A stretch of 64,000 nucleotides of DNA. Source: UBA2561 sp964577275 (GTDB taxonomy: Bacteria > Bacteroidota > Bacteroidia > Cytophagales > Thermoflexibacteraceae). The stretch is taken from assembly GCA_964577275.1 (NCBI GenBank), contig CAZNYR010000001.1, forward strand, positions 44,821-108,820, read 5' to 3'. The notes beneath the pieces are model-generated. The model was not told the DNA's origin. It was given only the letters and a program-made list of their open reading frames with translations, and did no database searches. Position 1 is the stretch's first letter; each line of letters begins with the position of its first letter. Position numbers and translations under genes: made by a program. Shown here in pieces: positions 42,723 through 51,233 of the stretch.

Positions 42723-45700
42723 TTATTGATAAAGCCAGACGCGCATCACCGACAAAAGTCGCTCAGTATCAACGGGTTTGGTCAGATAATCGCTTGCCCC
42801 CGCCCGAATACATTTTTCACGGTCTTCTTTCATAGCTTTGGCAGTCAAGGCAATCATGGGCAAATCCTTGAATTTCTCCATTTCACGAATTTTCTCCATC
42901 GCTTCGTAGCCGTTCATAATTGGCATCATAATATCCATTAACACCAAATCAATGGTAGGATTTCGCTCCAAAATCATGAGGGCTTTTTGTCCATTTTCGG
43001 CTTTGAGAATTTCCATTTCTTTCTCCTTCAAAACTTTGGAAAGTGCAAAAACATTACGCATATCATCATCGACCAAAAGCAATTTTTTGCCCTTAAAAAT
43101 CTCATCTTTATTGTATAATTTTTTGATAATTTTACGCTGTTCTTGAGGCATATTTTCGACCACCCGATGCAAAAATAAAGCTGTTTCATCGAGCAAACGG
43201 TCTTCGGATTTTACGCCTTTGATAATAATCGAATCGGCATATTCTCGCAGTTTATTTTCCTCTTGACGTGAAATTTCTTTGCCCGTATAAACGATAATTG
43301 GCGGGATGTGTGCGGTCTGGGAACGCTCTAATTTTTCGAGCAAATCAAAGCCCGTCATATCAGGTAATCCCAAATCTAAGACAGCACAATCGAATTGTTT
43401 TTGGGTCATTTTTTCGTAGGCTTCTGCGCCCGTAGAGGCTTCCGTAATTTTGACTTCTTGGTCATCACTTCCTATCAATTTGATGATACTATTTCGCAAA
43501 TTTTTATCATCTTCAATAAGAAGTAAGTCCTTGATTTTCTTATCAATAACATTCTGAATGGTGGCAAAAGCCGTATCCAAATCTGCCTTCTGAACAGGCT
43601 TATTCAGGAAACCGATAGCTCCTTTCTGGAGGGCATCTTGTCGGGATTCTTCGGCGGACATCATATGAATCGGTATATGCCGATTTTTCGGATTTTCCTT
43701 CAGTTGTTCCAAGACCGTCCAGCCACTAATACCGGGCAGTCGGATGTCCAAAATAATAGCGGCAGGTGCATAGCTATCCGCCAAAGCTAAACCCTCTTCT
43801 CCGCTGGCAGTGCCAATACATTTGAAGCCTTTATTTCGGCATTGTTGCATCAAGATTTTAGCAAAGTTGAGGTCATCTTCAATAATCAAAATGACCAAAT
43901 CGTTTGCCACAATGTTGGTGCGGTCATCATCCAATAATGCGGGGAAACTTGGTGCCAAATGTGGGAGAGCTTGGCGTTCTTTAATGAAGATGGTGTCTTG
44001 TTTTTGTGCAAATTCAGGTTCGCCCGGTAACGGTTCTTTATGCAGATTGACTTGATGACTTTTTTCTAAAGGCAGAAAAACCGTAAAAGTCGAACCCTCG
44101 CCCACTTTGCTGGTCAGTTGGATTTCGCCTCCGAGTAGTTGCGCCAATTCTTTAGAAATCGAAAGCCCTAATCCCGTGCCGCCAAACTGCCGCGAGGTGC
44201 TGCCATCCGCTTGTTGGAATGCCTCAAAAATAAACTGTCTTTTCTCTTCGGGAATGCCGATGCCCGTATCCATAACTGATACGCCAAAGGCTTGATTATG
44301 AGATAGTTTACTGCGTGATAAATCCACACTAAGGGCAGGACGAAAAAAACGAACTACCACGCTGCCATTGCTCGTAAATTTGATGGCATTAGACACCAAA
44401 TTTTTAATAATCTGCCCAAATCTTTGGCGATCTGTTTTCAGGAATTGAGGCATCTCCGCCGTGATTTCAAAGCGTAATTCGATGCCTTTTTCTTGGGTTA
44501 TGTGTCTGAATGTGCGGTCGATATTTTGGGTAATATCCGTCAGGTGGAATCGCTCAAAATTAAGTTGTAATTTCCCCGCCTCAATCTTAGATAAATCTAA
44601 AATATCATTGATTAAATTTAATAAATCAGTTCCGCTTTTATAAATAATTTCGGCGGATTTGGTCTGGTCTTCGGTCAAATTTTGTTCGGAATTTTCTGCC
44701 AAACTCTGCGCCAAAATCAGCAAACTATTCAGAGGCGTGCGTAATTCATGGGACATATTCGCCAGAAATTCCGATTTGTATTTGCCCGTAATTTCCAGTT
44801 CTCTTGCCTTGATTTCCAAGTCTTTACTGATTTTTTCGAGGTCTGTATTTTTTCGACTGATTTCGACTTTTTGTTGTTGCAAGTATTGTGTTTTCTCTTC
44901 CAATTCTTCGTTGGCTGCCTGCAATTCTTCTTGTTGAGTGCGGAGTTTACTTTCCGATTTTTTGAGCGCATCTGTCTGATTTTCAAGGACTTTATTTGCC
45001 GATTTGAGTTCGTTTTGTTGCTGGCGCAGTTCGTTGCTTTGGCGTTTGGATTCTTGCAACAAAAATTTAATTTTATGGTTGGATTGCACCGAATTAAAAG
45101 CCACCGCAATCGGCTCGGCAACGGTCTGCAAAAATTCTTGTTCACGCTCGGTAAATTTTCGGTGCGTGGCAAATTCCATTACCCCAATCAAATCATGCTC
45201 ATAGGTAAATGGCACCACCACCACATGGCGTGCGGTCGTATCGCCCAATGCCGAATCAATCGACATATAATCCTGTGGCAAATCGGTCAATAAAATCATT
45301 TCTTTCTCCAGCATGGCTTGCCCCACGATGCCCTCGCCCAGTTTAATCGTATTTTGGGGACTTTTTCGGTGCGAATACGCATAGCTGGCAATCAGTTGTA
45401 CCATCGAGCGAGTTTCATCGCTAAGATAAAAAACACCCACCTGCACTTGCATATATTTAGCCAAAAAAATGACTACTTTTTTGGCTAATGCCTGTACGTC
45501 ATGGTCGCCCCGAATGGTGTCATTGAGTTGATTCAAACCATTTTTTATCCAATTTTCCTGTTCGTTTTGGATGCGGACTTCCTTGAGCGAGCGAGTCATT
45601 TGATTAAAAGCCATACCCAAATTTCCGAGTTCGTCTTTGCTTCGGATTTTGATGCGAACATCGACATCTCCCTCCGCCACCGATTTGGCAGCGCGCACTA

Positions 45701-46364
45701 ATTCTTTGAGCGGAAGCGTAACCGAACGCACCAAAAACCATGTGATGGTCAGGGATAAAATCAGCGTAGCGACAAACACCCAAATCGTAATTTGTACCGT
45801 TACGTCATACGTATTTTTGGCGTTTTGCGTAGCAATCAGCGAGTTCGATTTATTAATTCTGACAATCTGCTGGAGGTCGGTGGTTAAATCCTGAAAAAGC
45901 CGTAATTGCTCTTGGTTCAGGAGTCTGACGGCGTATTCTTTTTCGCCCTGAATCGAAAAGTCCATAAATTTTTCGTGCAATTCAAGGTATTTTTCCCATT
46001 TTCGAGCAAAGGAGGAGTAAAAATTATTCTCTTCGGAGATTTCGATTTTTTTCTCGTATTCGCGGCGGTCTCGGTTGATGGTATCCCGTGATTTGCTCAA
46101 AATTTCTTCGTATTCGTACATCAGAATTTTGTCCGATGTGGTGGCGTGTCCCGTTTCGGCAATCCGAAATTTAGAAATATTCGTTTCGATTTCGCCAATC
46201 AAAATGACATTGGGCAAGCCCACATTCGTAACCTTATCGACATCACTTTTGAGGTTCGATAATTTGACTAACGAAAAAATATTAATGCCCGCCATGATGG
46301 TCAGGATAATACCAAATCCGCCCCATTGTTTGACTTTCAGGGGAACGCCTCGCTGTTGTTTCAT
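42723..46364 (-). CDS. Hybrid sensor histidine kinase with GAF domain and three receivers
   Basis: From ATG 46364 the protein is 1213 residues. Order: membrane helix (17-36), periplasmic four-helix or CHASE3-like sensor (about 37-192), second helix (193-215), HAMP (about 216-268), GAF (about 290-435), long coiled coil, HisKA (NMSHELRTPLNS, His near 538), HATPase (GTGLGLSISKEL), then receivers at about 820-940 (LDIRLPG), 948-1070 (LDLGLPD) and 1092-1213 (MDIMMPI, phosphoaccepting Asp in each). Input phosphate may pass between receivers; no HPt domain is visible. The partner is unknown. A GTG one codon upstream is possible. Confidence 0.95.
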   Translation of the reverse strand: MKQQRGVPLKVKQWGGFGIILTIMAGINIFSLVKLSNLKSDVDKVTNVGLPNVILIGEIETNISKFRIAETGHATTSDKILMYEYEEILSKSRDTINRDRREYEKKIEISEENNFYSSFARKWEKYLELHEKFMDFSIQGEKEYAVRLLNQEQLRLFQDLTTDLQQIVRINKSNSLIATQNAKNTYDVTVQITIWVFVATLILSLTITWFLVRSVTLPLKELVRAAKSVAEGDVDVRIKIRSKDELGNLGMAFNQMTRSLKEVRIQNEQENWIKNGLNQLNDTIRGDHDVQALAKKVVIFLAKYMQVQVGVFYLSDETRSMVQLIASYAYSHRKSPQNTIKLGEGIVGQAMLEKEMILLTDLPQDYMSIDSALGDTTARHVVVVPFTYEHDLIGVMEFATHRKFTEREQEFLQTVAEPIAVAFNSVQSNHKIKFLLQESKRQSNELRQQQNELKSANKVLENQTDALKKSESKLRTQQEELQAANEELEEKTQYLQQQKVEISRKNTDLEKISKDLEIKARELEITGKYKSEFLANMSHELRTPLNSLLILAQSLAENSEQNLTEDQTKSAEIIYKSGTDLLNLINDILDLSKIEAGKLQLNFERFHLTDITQNIDRTFRHITQEKGIELRFEITAEMPQFLKTDRQRFGQIIKNLVSNAIKFTSNGSVVVRFFRPALSVDLSRSKLSHNQAFGVSVMDTGIGIPEEKRQFIFEAFQQADGSTSRQFGGTGLGLSISKELAQLLGGEIQLTSKVGEGSTFTVFLPLEKSHQVNLHKEPLPGEPEFAQKQDTIFIKERQALPHLAPSFPALLDDDRTNIVANDLVILIIEDDLNFAKILMQQCRNKGFKCIGTASGEEGLALADSYAPAAIILDIRLPGISGWTVLEQLKENPKNRHIPIHMMSAEESRQDALQKGAIGFLNKPVQKADLDTAFATIQNVIDKKIKDLLLIEDDKNLRNSIIKLIGSDDQEVKITEASTGAEAYEKMTQKQFDCAVLDLGLPDMTGFDLLEKLERSQTAHIPPIIVYTGKEISRQEENKLREYADSIIIKGVKSEDRLLDETALFLHRVVENMPQEQRKIIKKLYNKDEIFKGKKLLLVDDDMRNVFALSKVLKEKEMEILKAENGQKALMILERNPTIDLVLMDIMMPIMNGYEAMEKIREMEKFKDLPMIALTAKAMKEDREKCIRAGASDYLTKPVDTERLLSVMRVWLYQ

Positions 46365-46439
46365 CACAAAATATGTTTTGATGTTCTAAACCACTTGCCT
46401 AAAATTTGATGCCAAACCCGAATTTTACCCGAATTTAGG

Positions 46440-47069
46440 TTAATATTCAACCTTTGAAATTTCTTTATGTAATAATTCAAAGGACTCCAGAAAGTCTAAT
46501 TCGCCCGCATACAAAAACTGCTCTCCCGCCACATTCGTAATCATAAATCCGCACATAACCACATAACTTTTGGGCGGTGGTAACAAATTTGTCGTTGCCC
46601 GATGCAGTTGCCCAAGTAATTGATGGAGGCTGTCTTGTTGGGATTTGGTCTTATTTATTGAATCCTGTAAGTGGATAATTTGTTTTTTGAGTAGCGTATC
46701 CGTTTGGGATAATTTTTTGATAATTCGCTCTAAATCAAGAAGTTGTATTTGATTAGATTCGAGGGCGGTCGCCAAAATTTGGGAGTCCTGTACCGCCAAG
46801 GCTTCGGCACGTTGCAGGGAATCCAGCACCTCGACCGTATCGAATTTGGTTACCCAAAATTTATCTAATTTTTCGCCTTCCTTGAGGCTGTTTCGGATTT
46901 CGGCTTCGGCAAGCTCCTCAAAATTATTTTTGGGTTCAAAAATATCGGGAGCTTGTAAATACTGTGCCATCAAAAATTCCGCCATTTCCGAGTCGGTTTT
47001 GTCCGATAAAGGCGCAGAATCACAACCCATCACCATACAAAAAAAAAGATACAAAAATTGATATTTCAT
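46440..47069 (-). CDS. Lipoprotein with coiled-coil segment
   Basis: From ATG 47069 (MKYQFLYLFFCMVMGCDS, lipobox MVMGC) the protein is 209 residues. An acidic, helical chain follows: SLQRAEALAVQDSQILATALESNQIQLLDLERIIKKLSQTDTLLKKQIIHLQDSI, a likely coiled coil, then a small beta-containing end. The longer frame from 47093 adds MVSKSSVK. I do not recognise the family. It lies 75 bp upstream of the hybrid kinase on the same strand, so it may be a co-transcribed envelope partner. Confidence 0.65.
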   Translation of the reverse strand: MKYQFLYLFFCMVMGCDSAPLSDKTDSEMAEFLMAQYLQAPDIFEPKNNFEELAEAEIRNSLKEGEKLDKFWVTKFDTVEVLDSLQRAEALAVQDSQILATALESNQIQLLDLERIIKKLSQTDTLLKKQIIHLQDSINKTKSQQDSLHQLLGQLHRATTNLLPPPKSYVVMCGFMITNVAGEQFLYAGELDFLESFELLHKEISKVEY

Positions 47070-47257
47070 TTTGACGCTTGATTTAGACACCATCCAACCT
47101 TAGAACTCATCGTGCTAATTAAGTCATTTTTTAGAAAAAAACAGGGTTCAAAAGCCTAAAAACCTGTATTTTTTTCGTTCTATTGCGGAATGATTCTCTA
47201 CTTTTGGAGGTTCATCTGACAGGACAAAACCCGTACCGAGCCGTAACCAAATTAGCC

Positions 47258-49966
47258 ATGAAATTGCCAAAACCAATACGTTTATTTTTTTGCCTATTTT
47301 CCTGTTTATCAATTAGTTATGCACAACAAAATTTGGAAAGTTTTGATGTCATTGGGCTGGAAGAGGGACTTTCGCACGGGACGGTACGTTGTTTTTTGCA
47401 AGACAAATTGGGCTTTATTTGGATTGGAACAAATCATGGACTTAATCGATATAACGGCTACGAATTTAAGGTTTATACCGAAAATCAGGACGACCAAACG
47501 GGACTCAAAGGCAATACGATTCATGCGCTTTTTGAATCCAAAGATGGCATTCTTTGGGTCGGAACAAACAGAGGATTAAGCACTTACGATGTCAGTCAAG
47601 GAAAATTTAAATTCCTGAATCAAAGCACAAAAGATACACTTTTGGGCGCAAAGCCTGTCCGCACAATTTTGGAAGATAAACGCAATAATATTTGGGTCGG
47701 GACGGATGACCGACTTTGCAAGATTGACCGCAAAAACGATAACATCGAAATCTTCAGACCTTCTGGCAAGTCGCTGGGAATCACGGCTTTGCATCAGGAT
47801 TCGCAAGGCGCATTATGGATTGGCACCAAACAAGGACTCGCCCGATTTGACGAAATTCAGGGACAAAAACAATTCTCCATTGTCATTCCAAATATCATCG
47901 TCCGACACATTACCGAAGACAAAAACGGACAAATCTGGGCGGGCAGCAATTCGGGCTTGCATCTGCTCAATATTTCCACCAACAAACATTCGGTCTTTCC
48001 GATAAATACCGCCGTAAATGCTATTTTTATTGACCGCCGAGAAACCGTATGGATTGGCACACAAACAGGGCTTTACAAATTCAATCCCTTAGAGGGCGGA
48101 TTGCGCTATTATAGCAAACGAACCAGCATCCTCAACTCGTTAAGTAACGACCACATTAATTCCATTTATGAAGATAATATTGGCTCATTATGGATTGGCT
48201 CAAATGCTGGAATCAACCGCCTAAGCACGCTAAACAAGACTTTTACGCATTATCGGTATATACCGATGAGCGGAAATAGCCTAAGCGATGACCGTGTAAC
48301 CTCCTTTTTGGAGGATGCTCAAGGAACGCTCTGGGTCGGGACGCACGGAGGCGGACTCAACAAACTGGATTCTATCACGGGCGAATTTTTGCATTATCGT
48401 CATCAACCGAATCGTAACTCCTTGAGTAACAATTTAGTACGGGCAGTTGTCGAGGATGCGGATGGTTCATTATGGATTGGGACAGAAAATGGATTAAATC
48501 AGTTTTTGCCTGAAAATCAAACCTTTAGAACACTTTTTCATTTGCCTCATGATTCCTTGAGTTTGCCCGATAATTTTATTCTGGCTTTGTGTCATGATTC
48601 AGACTCAAACCTATGGGTCGGCACAAACGGAAATGGACTGGGATTATTGAAACATTCCGAAAAAAATTCGGGAACATTCCAAACATTTACCTCCCAAAAC
48701 TCAAATTTATCACACGGCATTATCAGTGTCATTTATGAGGATAAACACAAAAATATTTGGGTCGGTACGCAAGGTGGCGGATTAAATTATTTTGATAAAA
48801 TAACAAAACAGTTTAGTAGTTTCAGGAATCAGCCTAACGCCGAAACCTCAATCAGTAGCGATTTTATTTGGTCAATTTGGGAAGATAACACAGGTTATTT
48901 ATGGGTTGGCACTTCCGAAGGACTGAATAAAATGAATCTGAAGACAAAGACTTTTTCGACATTTACGGTCAAAAAGGGCTTGCCTAATCATGTGGTTTAT
49001 GGCATCTTAGAACATCATAACTTCCTGTGGCTCAGCACAAATCGGGGGATTAGTCGGTTTCATCTTCAGACCGAAGAGTTCCGTAATTTTGATGCTACGG
49101 ATGGGCTTCAGGGCAACGAATTTAATGGCGGGGCATATTATAAAAATCGGGCAAATGAACTGTTTTTTGGCGGCAATCATGGTTTTAATCGTTTTCATCC
49201 CGATAAAATTCGGGATAATCCTTTTCCGCCCGTAACGGTGATTACTTCACTCAAAATTTTTAACGAGGAATTTGTTTCGGACTCACAAATCGTGGTCAAA
49301 AAAATGCTGGAATTGCCGTATGACCGTAATTTTTTACAGTTTGAGTTTTCGGCATTAAATTATATTTTTCCAGAAAAAAATCAATACGAATACAAACTCG
49401 AAAACTTTGATAATCAATGGATTATGAGCGGTACAAAACGTTACGCTACGTACACGAATCTGCCTGCGGGCGATTATATTTTTCGGGTCAGAGCCTCGAA
49501 CAATGATGGCGTTTGGAATGAAAAGGATACACAAATTCGCATTCGGATTGTGCCTCCATTTTGGCAACGATTTTGGTTTATTTTCTTGAGCGTATCACTG
49601 ATTGGTATTTTGATGTATCAACTTTATCCCAAATTCAGAGAATACCAATCGGATGGTATTTCGGGTGTTCCCGTGTTCGTTTTGGCAATGGCTTTTAAGT
49701 TTTTTTCAAAAACTAATCGGCTGGGCATTATAGTATTTAATAAAGAAAGTTTTAAAATTATAGCAATAGACGAGAAAGCAAAATTGCTATTAAATTTATC
49801 CGAAAATCAAGAGCATATTTTTGAATTTTATGACAAAGAATTAGCAGGAAATCCGAAAGTTTCAGCTCCAGCCTATCACCTCAAAACCGATAAGATGCAC
49901 ATCATTGGGCATACTTCGGGGCAGACCGTATTCTTGATTTTGGCAGAAAAACGAACATCTGTCTGA
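47258..49966 (+). CDS. Two-component-regulator propeller protein lacking a kinase
   Basis: From ATG 47258 the 902-residue protein has a signal peptide (cleavage near SYA, residue 22), then about 12 Reg_prop repeats of the WIGT..GLNR type, forming two seven-bladed propellers (25-670). A Y_Y_Y domain (about 690-760: NYIFPEKNQYEYKLENFDNQW, PAGDYIFRVRASNNDGVW) and one membrane helix (about 768-790) follow. Only about 110 cytoplasmic residues remain, resembling the first half of a PAS domain (GIIVFNKESFKIIAIDEKAKLLLNLS). No kinase, GGDEF or HTH domain follows. It is divergent from the lipoprotein-hybrid kinase pair. Confidence 0.9.
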   Translation: MKLPKPIRLFFCLFSCLSISYAQQNLESFDVIGLEEGLSHGTVRCFLQDKLGFIWIGTNHGLNRYNGYEFKVYTENQDDQTGLKGNTIHALFESKDGILWVGTNRGLSTYDVSQGKFKFLNQSTKDTLLGAKPVRTILEDKRNNIWVGTDDRLCKIDRKNDNIEIFRPSGKSLGITALHQDSQGALWIGTKQGLARFDEIQGQKQFSIVIPNIIVRHITEDKNGQIWAGSNSGLHLLNISTNKHSVFPINTAVNAIFIDRRETVWIGTQTGLYKFNPLEGGLRYYSKRTSILNSLSNDHINSIYEDNIGSLWIGSNAGINRLSTLNKTFTHYRYIPMSGNSLSDDRVTSFLEDAQGTLWVGTHGGGLNKLDSITGEFLHYRHQPNRNSLSNNLVRAVVEDADGSLWIGTENGLNQFLPENQTFRTLFHLPHDSLSLPDNFILALCHDSDSNLWVGTNGNGLGLLKHSEKNSGTFQTFTSQNSNLSHGIISVIYEDKHKNIWVGTQGGGLNYFDKITKQFSSFRNQPNAETSISSDFIWSIWEDNTGYLWVGTSEGLNKMNLKTKTFSTFTVKKGLPNHVVYGILEHHNFLWLSTNRGISRFHLQTEEFRNFDATDGLQGNEFNGGAYYKNRANELFFGGNHGFNRFHPDKIRDNPFPPVTVITSLKIFNEEFVSDSQIVVKKMLELPYDRNFLQFEFSALNYIFPEKNQYEYKLENFDNQWIMSGTKRYATYTNLPAGDYIFRVRASNNDGVWNEKDTQIRIRIVPPFWQRFWFIFLSVSLIGILMYQLYPKFREYQSDGISGVPVFVLAMAFKFFSKTNRLGIIVFNKESFKIIAIDEKAKLLLNLSENQEHIFEFYDKELAGNPKVSAPAYHLKTDKMHIIGHTSGQTVFLILAEKRTSV

Positions 49967-50021
49967 TGATGAATGCGTGGCTATTTTTTTGTAAATTAGT
50001 TCTTCAAATTCCAAAAAATTC

Positions 50022-51137
50022 ATGAACGAAAGCCAAAATTCGCGCAGAAAATTTATACAAACAGCCACCATCATGGCGGCTGGCGCATTACTTACGAATT
50101 GTCAGGAAGATACAAAAATCACGGAAAAAGATATTCGGATTAATTTTAATAAAAAATTCGAGTGGCGCGCTTCCACCACTTGGCCTCCGCATTTTCCTGT
50201 TTTGGGCGAAGGAATTGATTTATTTGCCCAACAAGTCCATAAAATGTCGGGCGGGCGGCTCAATATTAAGGTCTATGGAGCGGGCGAAGTCGTGCCTGCC
50301 CTCGAATTATTTGATGCCGTAAGTCAAGGCGCAATGCAAATCGGACATGGCGCATCCTATTATTGGGTCGGCAAAATTCCTGCGGCGGCATTTTTTTGTG
50401 CTTTTCCTTTTGGCATGAACGCCCAACAAATCAATGCGTGGCTACTGGGCGATAACGGCATGAAACTTTGGGAAGAATTGTATGCCCCTTTTGATTTGAT
50501 TCCCTTCGTCTGTGGAAATACGGGCGTGCAAATGGGCGGTTGGTTTCGGAAAGAATTACACACCATCAATGACCTTAAAGGACTGAAAATGAGGATGCCC
50601 GGCATTGGCGGAAAAGTATTGAGCAAGGTCGGAGCTTCTGCTCAAACGATTCCCGGTGGCGAAATTTATACCAGCTTGGAGCGAGGCGTAATTGATGCCA
50701 CCGAATGGATTGGACCTTATCACGATTATAAAATGGGGTTTCATAAAGTTGCCAAATATTATTATTATCCCGGCTGGCACGAAACAGGTCCCACACTCGA
50801 AATGATTATTAACAAACAGGCATTTGAGGCTTTACCTCCTGATTTACAGGAAATTGTACGTACCGCTACGCACAGGGCAAATATTTGGATGCTTTCCGAA
50901 TTTGAAGCTAAAAATAATTTTTATCTTGATAAATTACTCCGTGAGGAAAATGTACAATTACGGCAGTTTCCACATGAAATTTTGCAGACACTCAAAAAAG
51001 CAGGACGGGAAGTGATTGAAGAAATGACCGCCAACGACCCAAGTGCCAAAAAAGTCTATTCCCAAGTGCAGGCGTTCAAGGCGAAAATGAAGGCTTGGAA
51101 CAAAGTTTCCGAACGAGCCATCATCGACTATTTGTAA
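50022..51137 (+). CDS. TRAP-type periplasmic binding protein (TakP-like), Tat-targeted
   Basis: The 371-residue extracytoplasmic solute receptor begins with a twin-arginine signal (SRRKFIQ at 7-13, hydrophobic core, then LTNC with Cys27). The mature protein has the DctP/TakP fold: TWPPHFPVLGEGIDLFAQQV, GGRLNIKVYG, the ligand Arg region KGLKMRMPG, and TEWIGPYHDYKMGFHKVAKYYYYPGW, which is closest to the 2-oxoacid-binding TakP subgroup. No TRAP membrane subunits (DctQ/DctM) are in the window. The ligand is inferred, not shown. It lies 55 bp after the propeller gene. Confidence 0.85.
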   Translation: MNESQNSRRKFIQTATIMAAGALLTNCQEDTKITEKDIRINFNKKFEWRASTTWPPHFPVLGEGIDLFAQQVHKMSGGRLNIKVYGAGEVVPALELFDAVSQGAMQIGHGASYYWVGKIPAAAFFCAFPFGMNAQQINAWLLGDNGMKLWEELYAPFDLIPFVCGNTGVQMGGWFRKELHTINDLKGLKMRMPGIGGKVLSKVGASAQTIPGGEIYTSLERGVIDATEWIGPYHDYKMGFHKVAKYYYYPGWHETGPTLEMIINKQAFEALPPDLQEIVRTATHRANIWMLSEFEAKNNFYLDKLLREENVQLRQFPHEILQTLKKAGREVIEEMTANDPSAKKVYSQVQAFKAKMKAWNKVSERAIIDYL

Positions 51138-51146
51138 TTGATAAAT

Positions 51147-51226
51147 AGTATTTAGTATTAAAACGGTGTAATTATTTGAAAATCAATAAATTATACTAAA
51201 ATCAAAATACAAACTAAATTTGAATC
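51147..51226 (+). repeat. Dyad element copy B (core 51176-51186)
   Basis: This is the reference copy: AGTATTTAGTATTAAAAC, then TAATTATTTGAAAATCAATA around the core, ending AAACTAAATTTGAATC. TAAATTTG (51215-51222) is a perfect -7 box 11 bp before the HD gene ATG at 51234. No TTG -35 lies 17 bp upstream; the dyad centre is about 41 bp from the box end. Related copies are at 27412-27497, 18481-18560 and 1822-1878. Confidence 0.75.
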
Positions 51227-51233
51227 ATTACTT

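Noticed and set aside
49407..49417. Perfect TTGATAATCAA inside the propeller gene
   Set aside because: It codes F-D-N-Q in a conserved Y_Y_Y segment, and no promoter follows; treated as a chance coding match.
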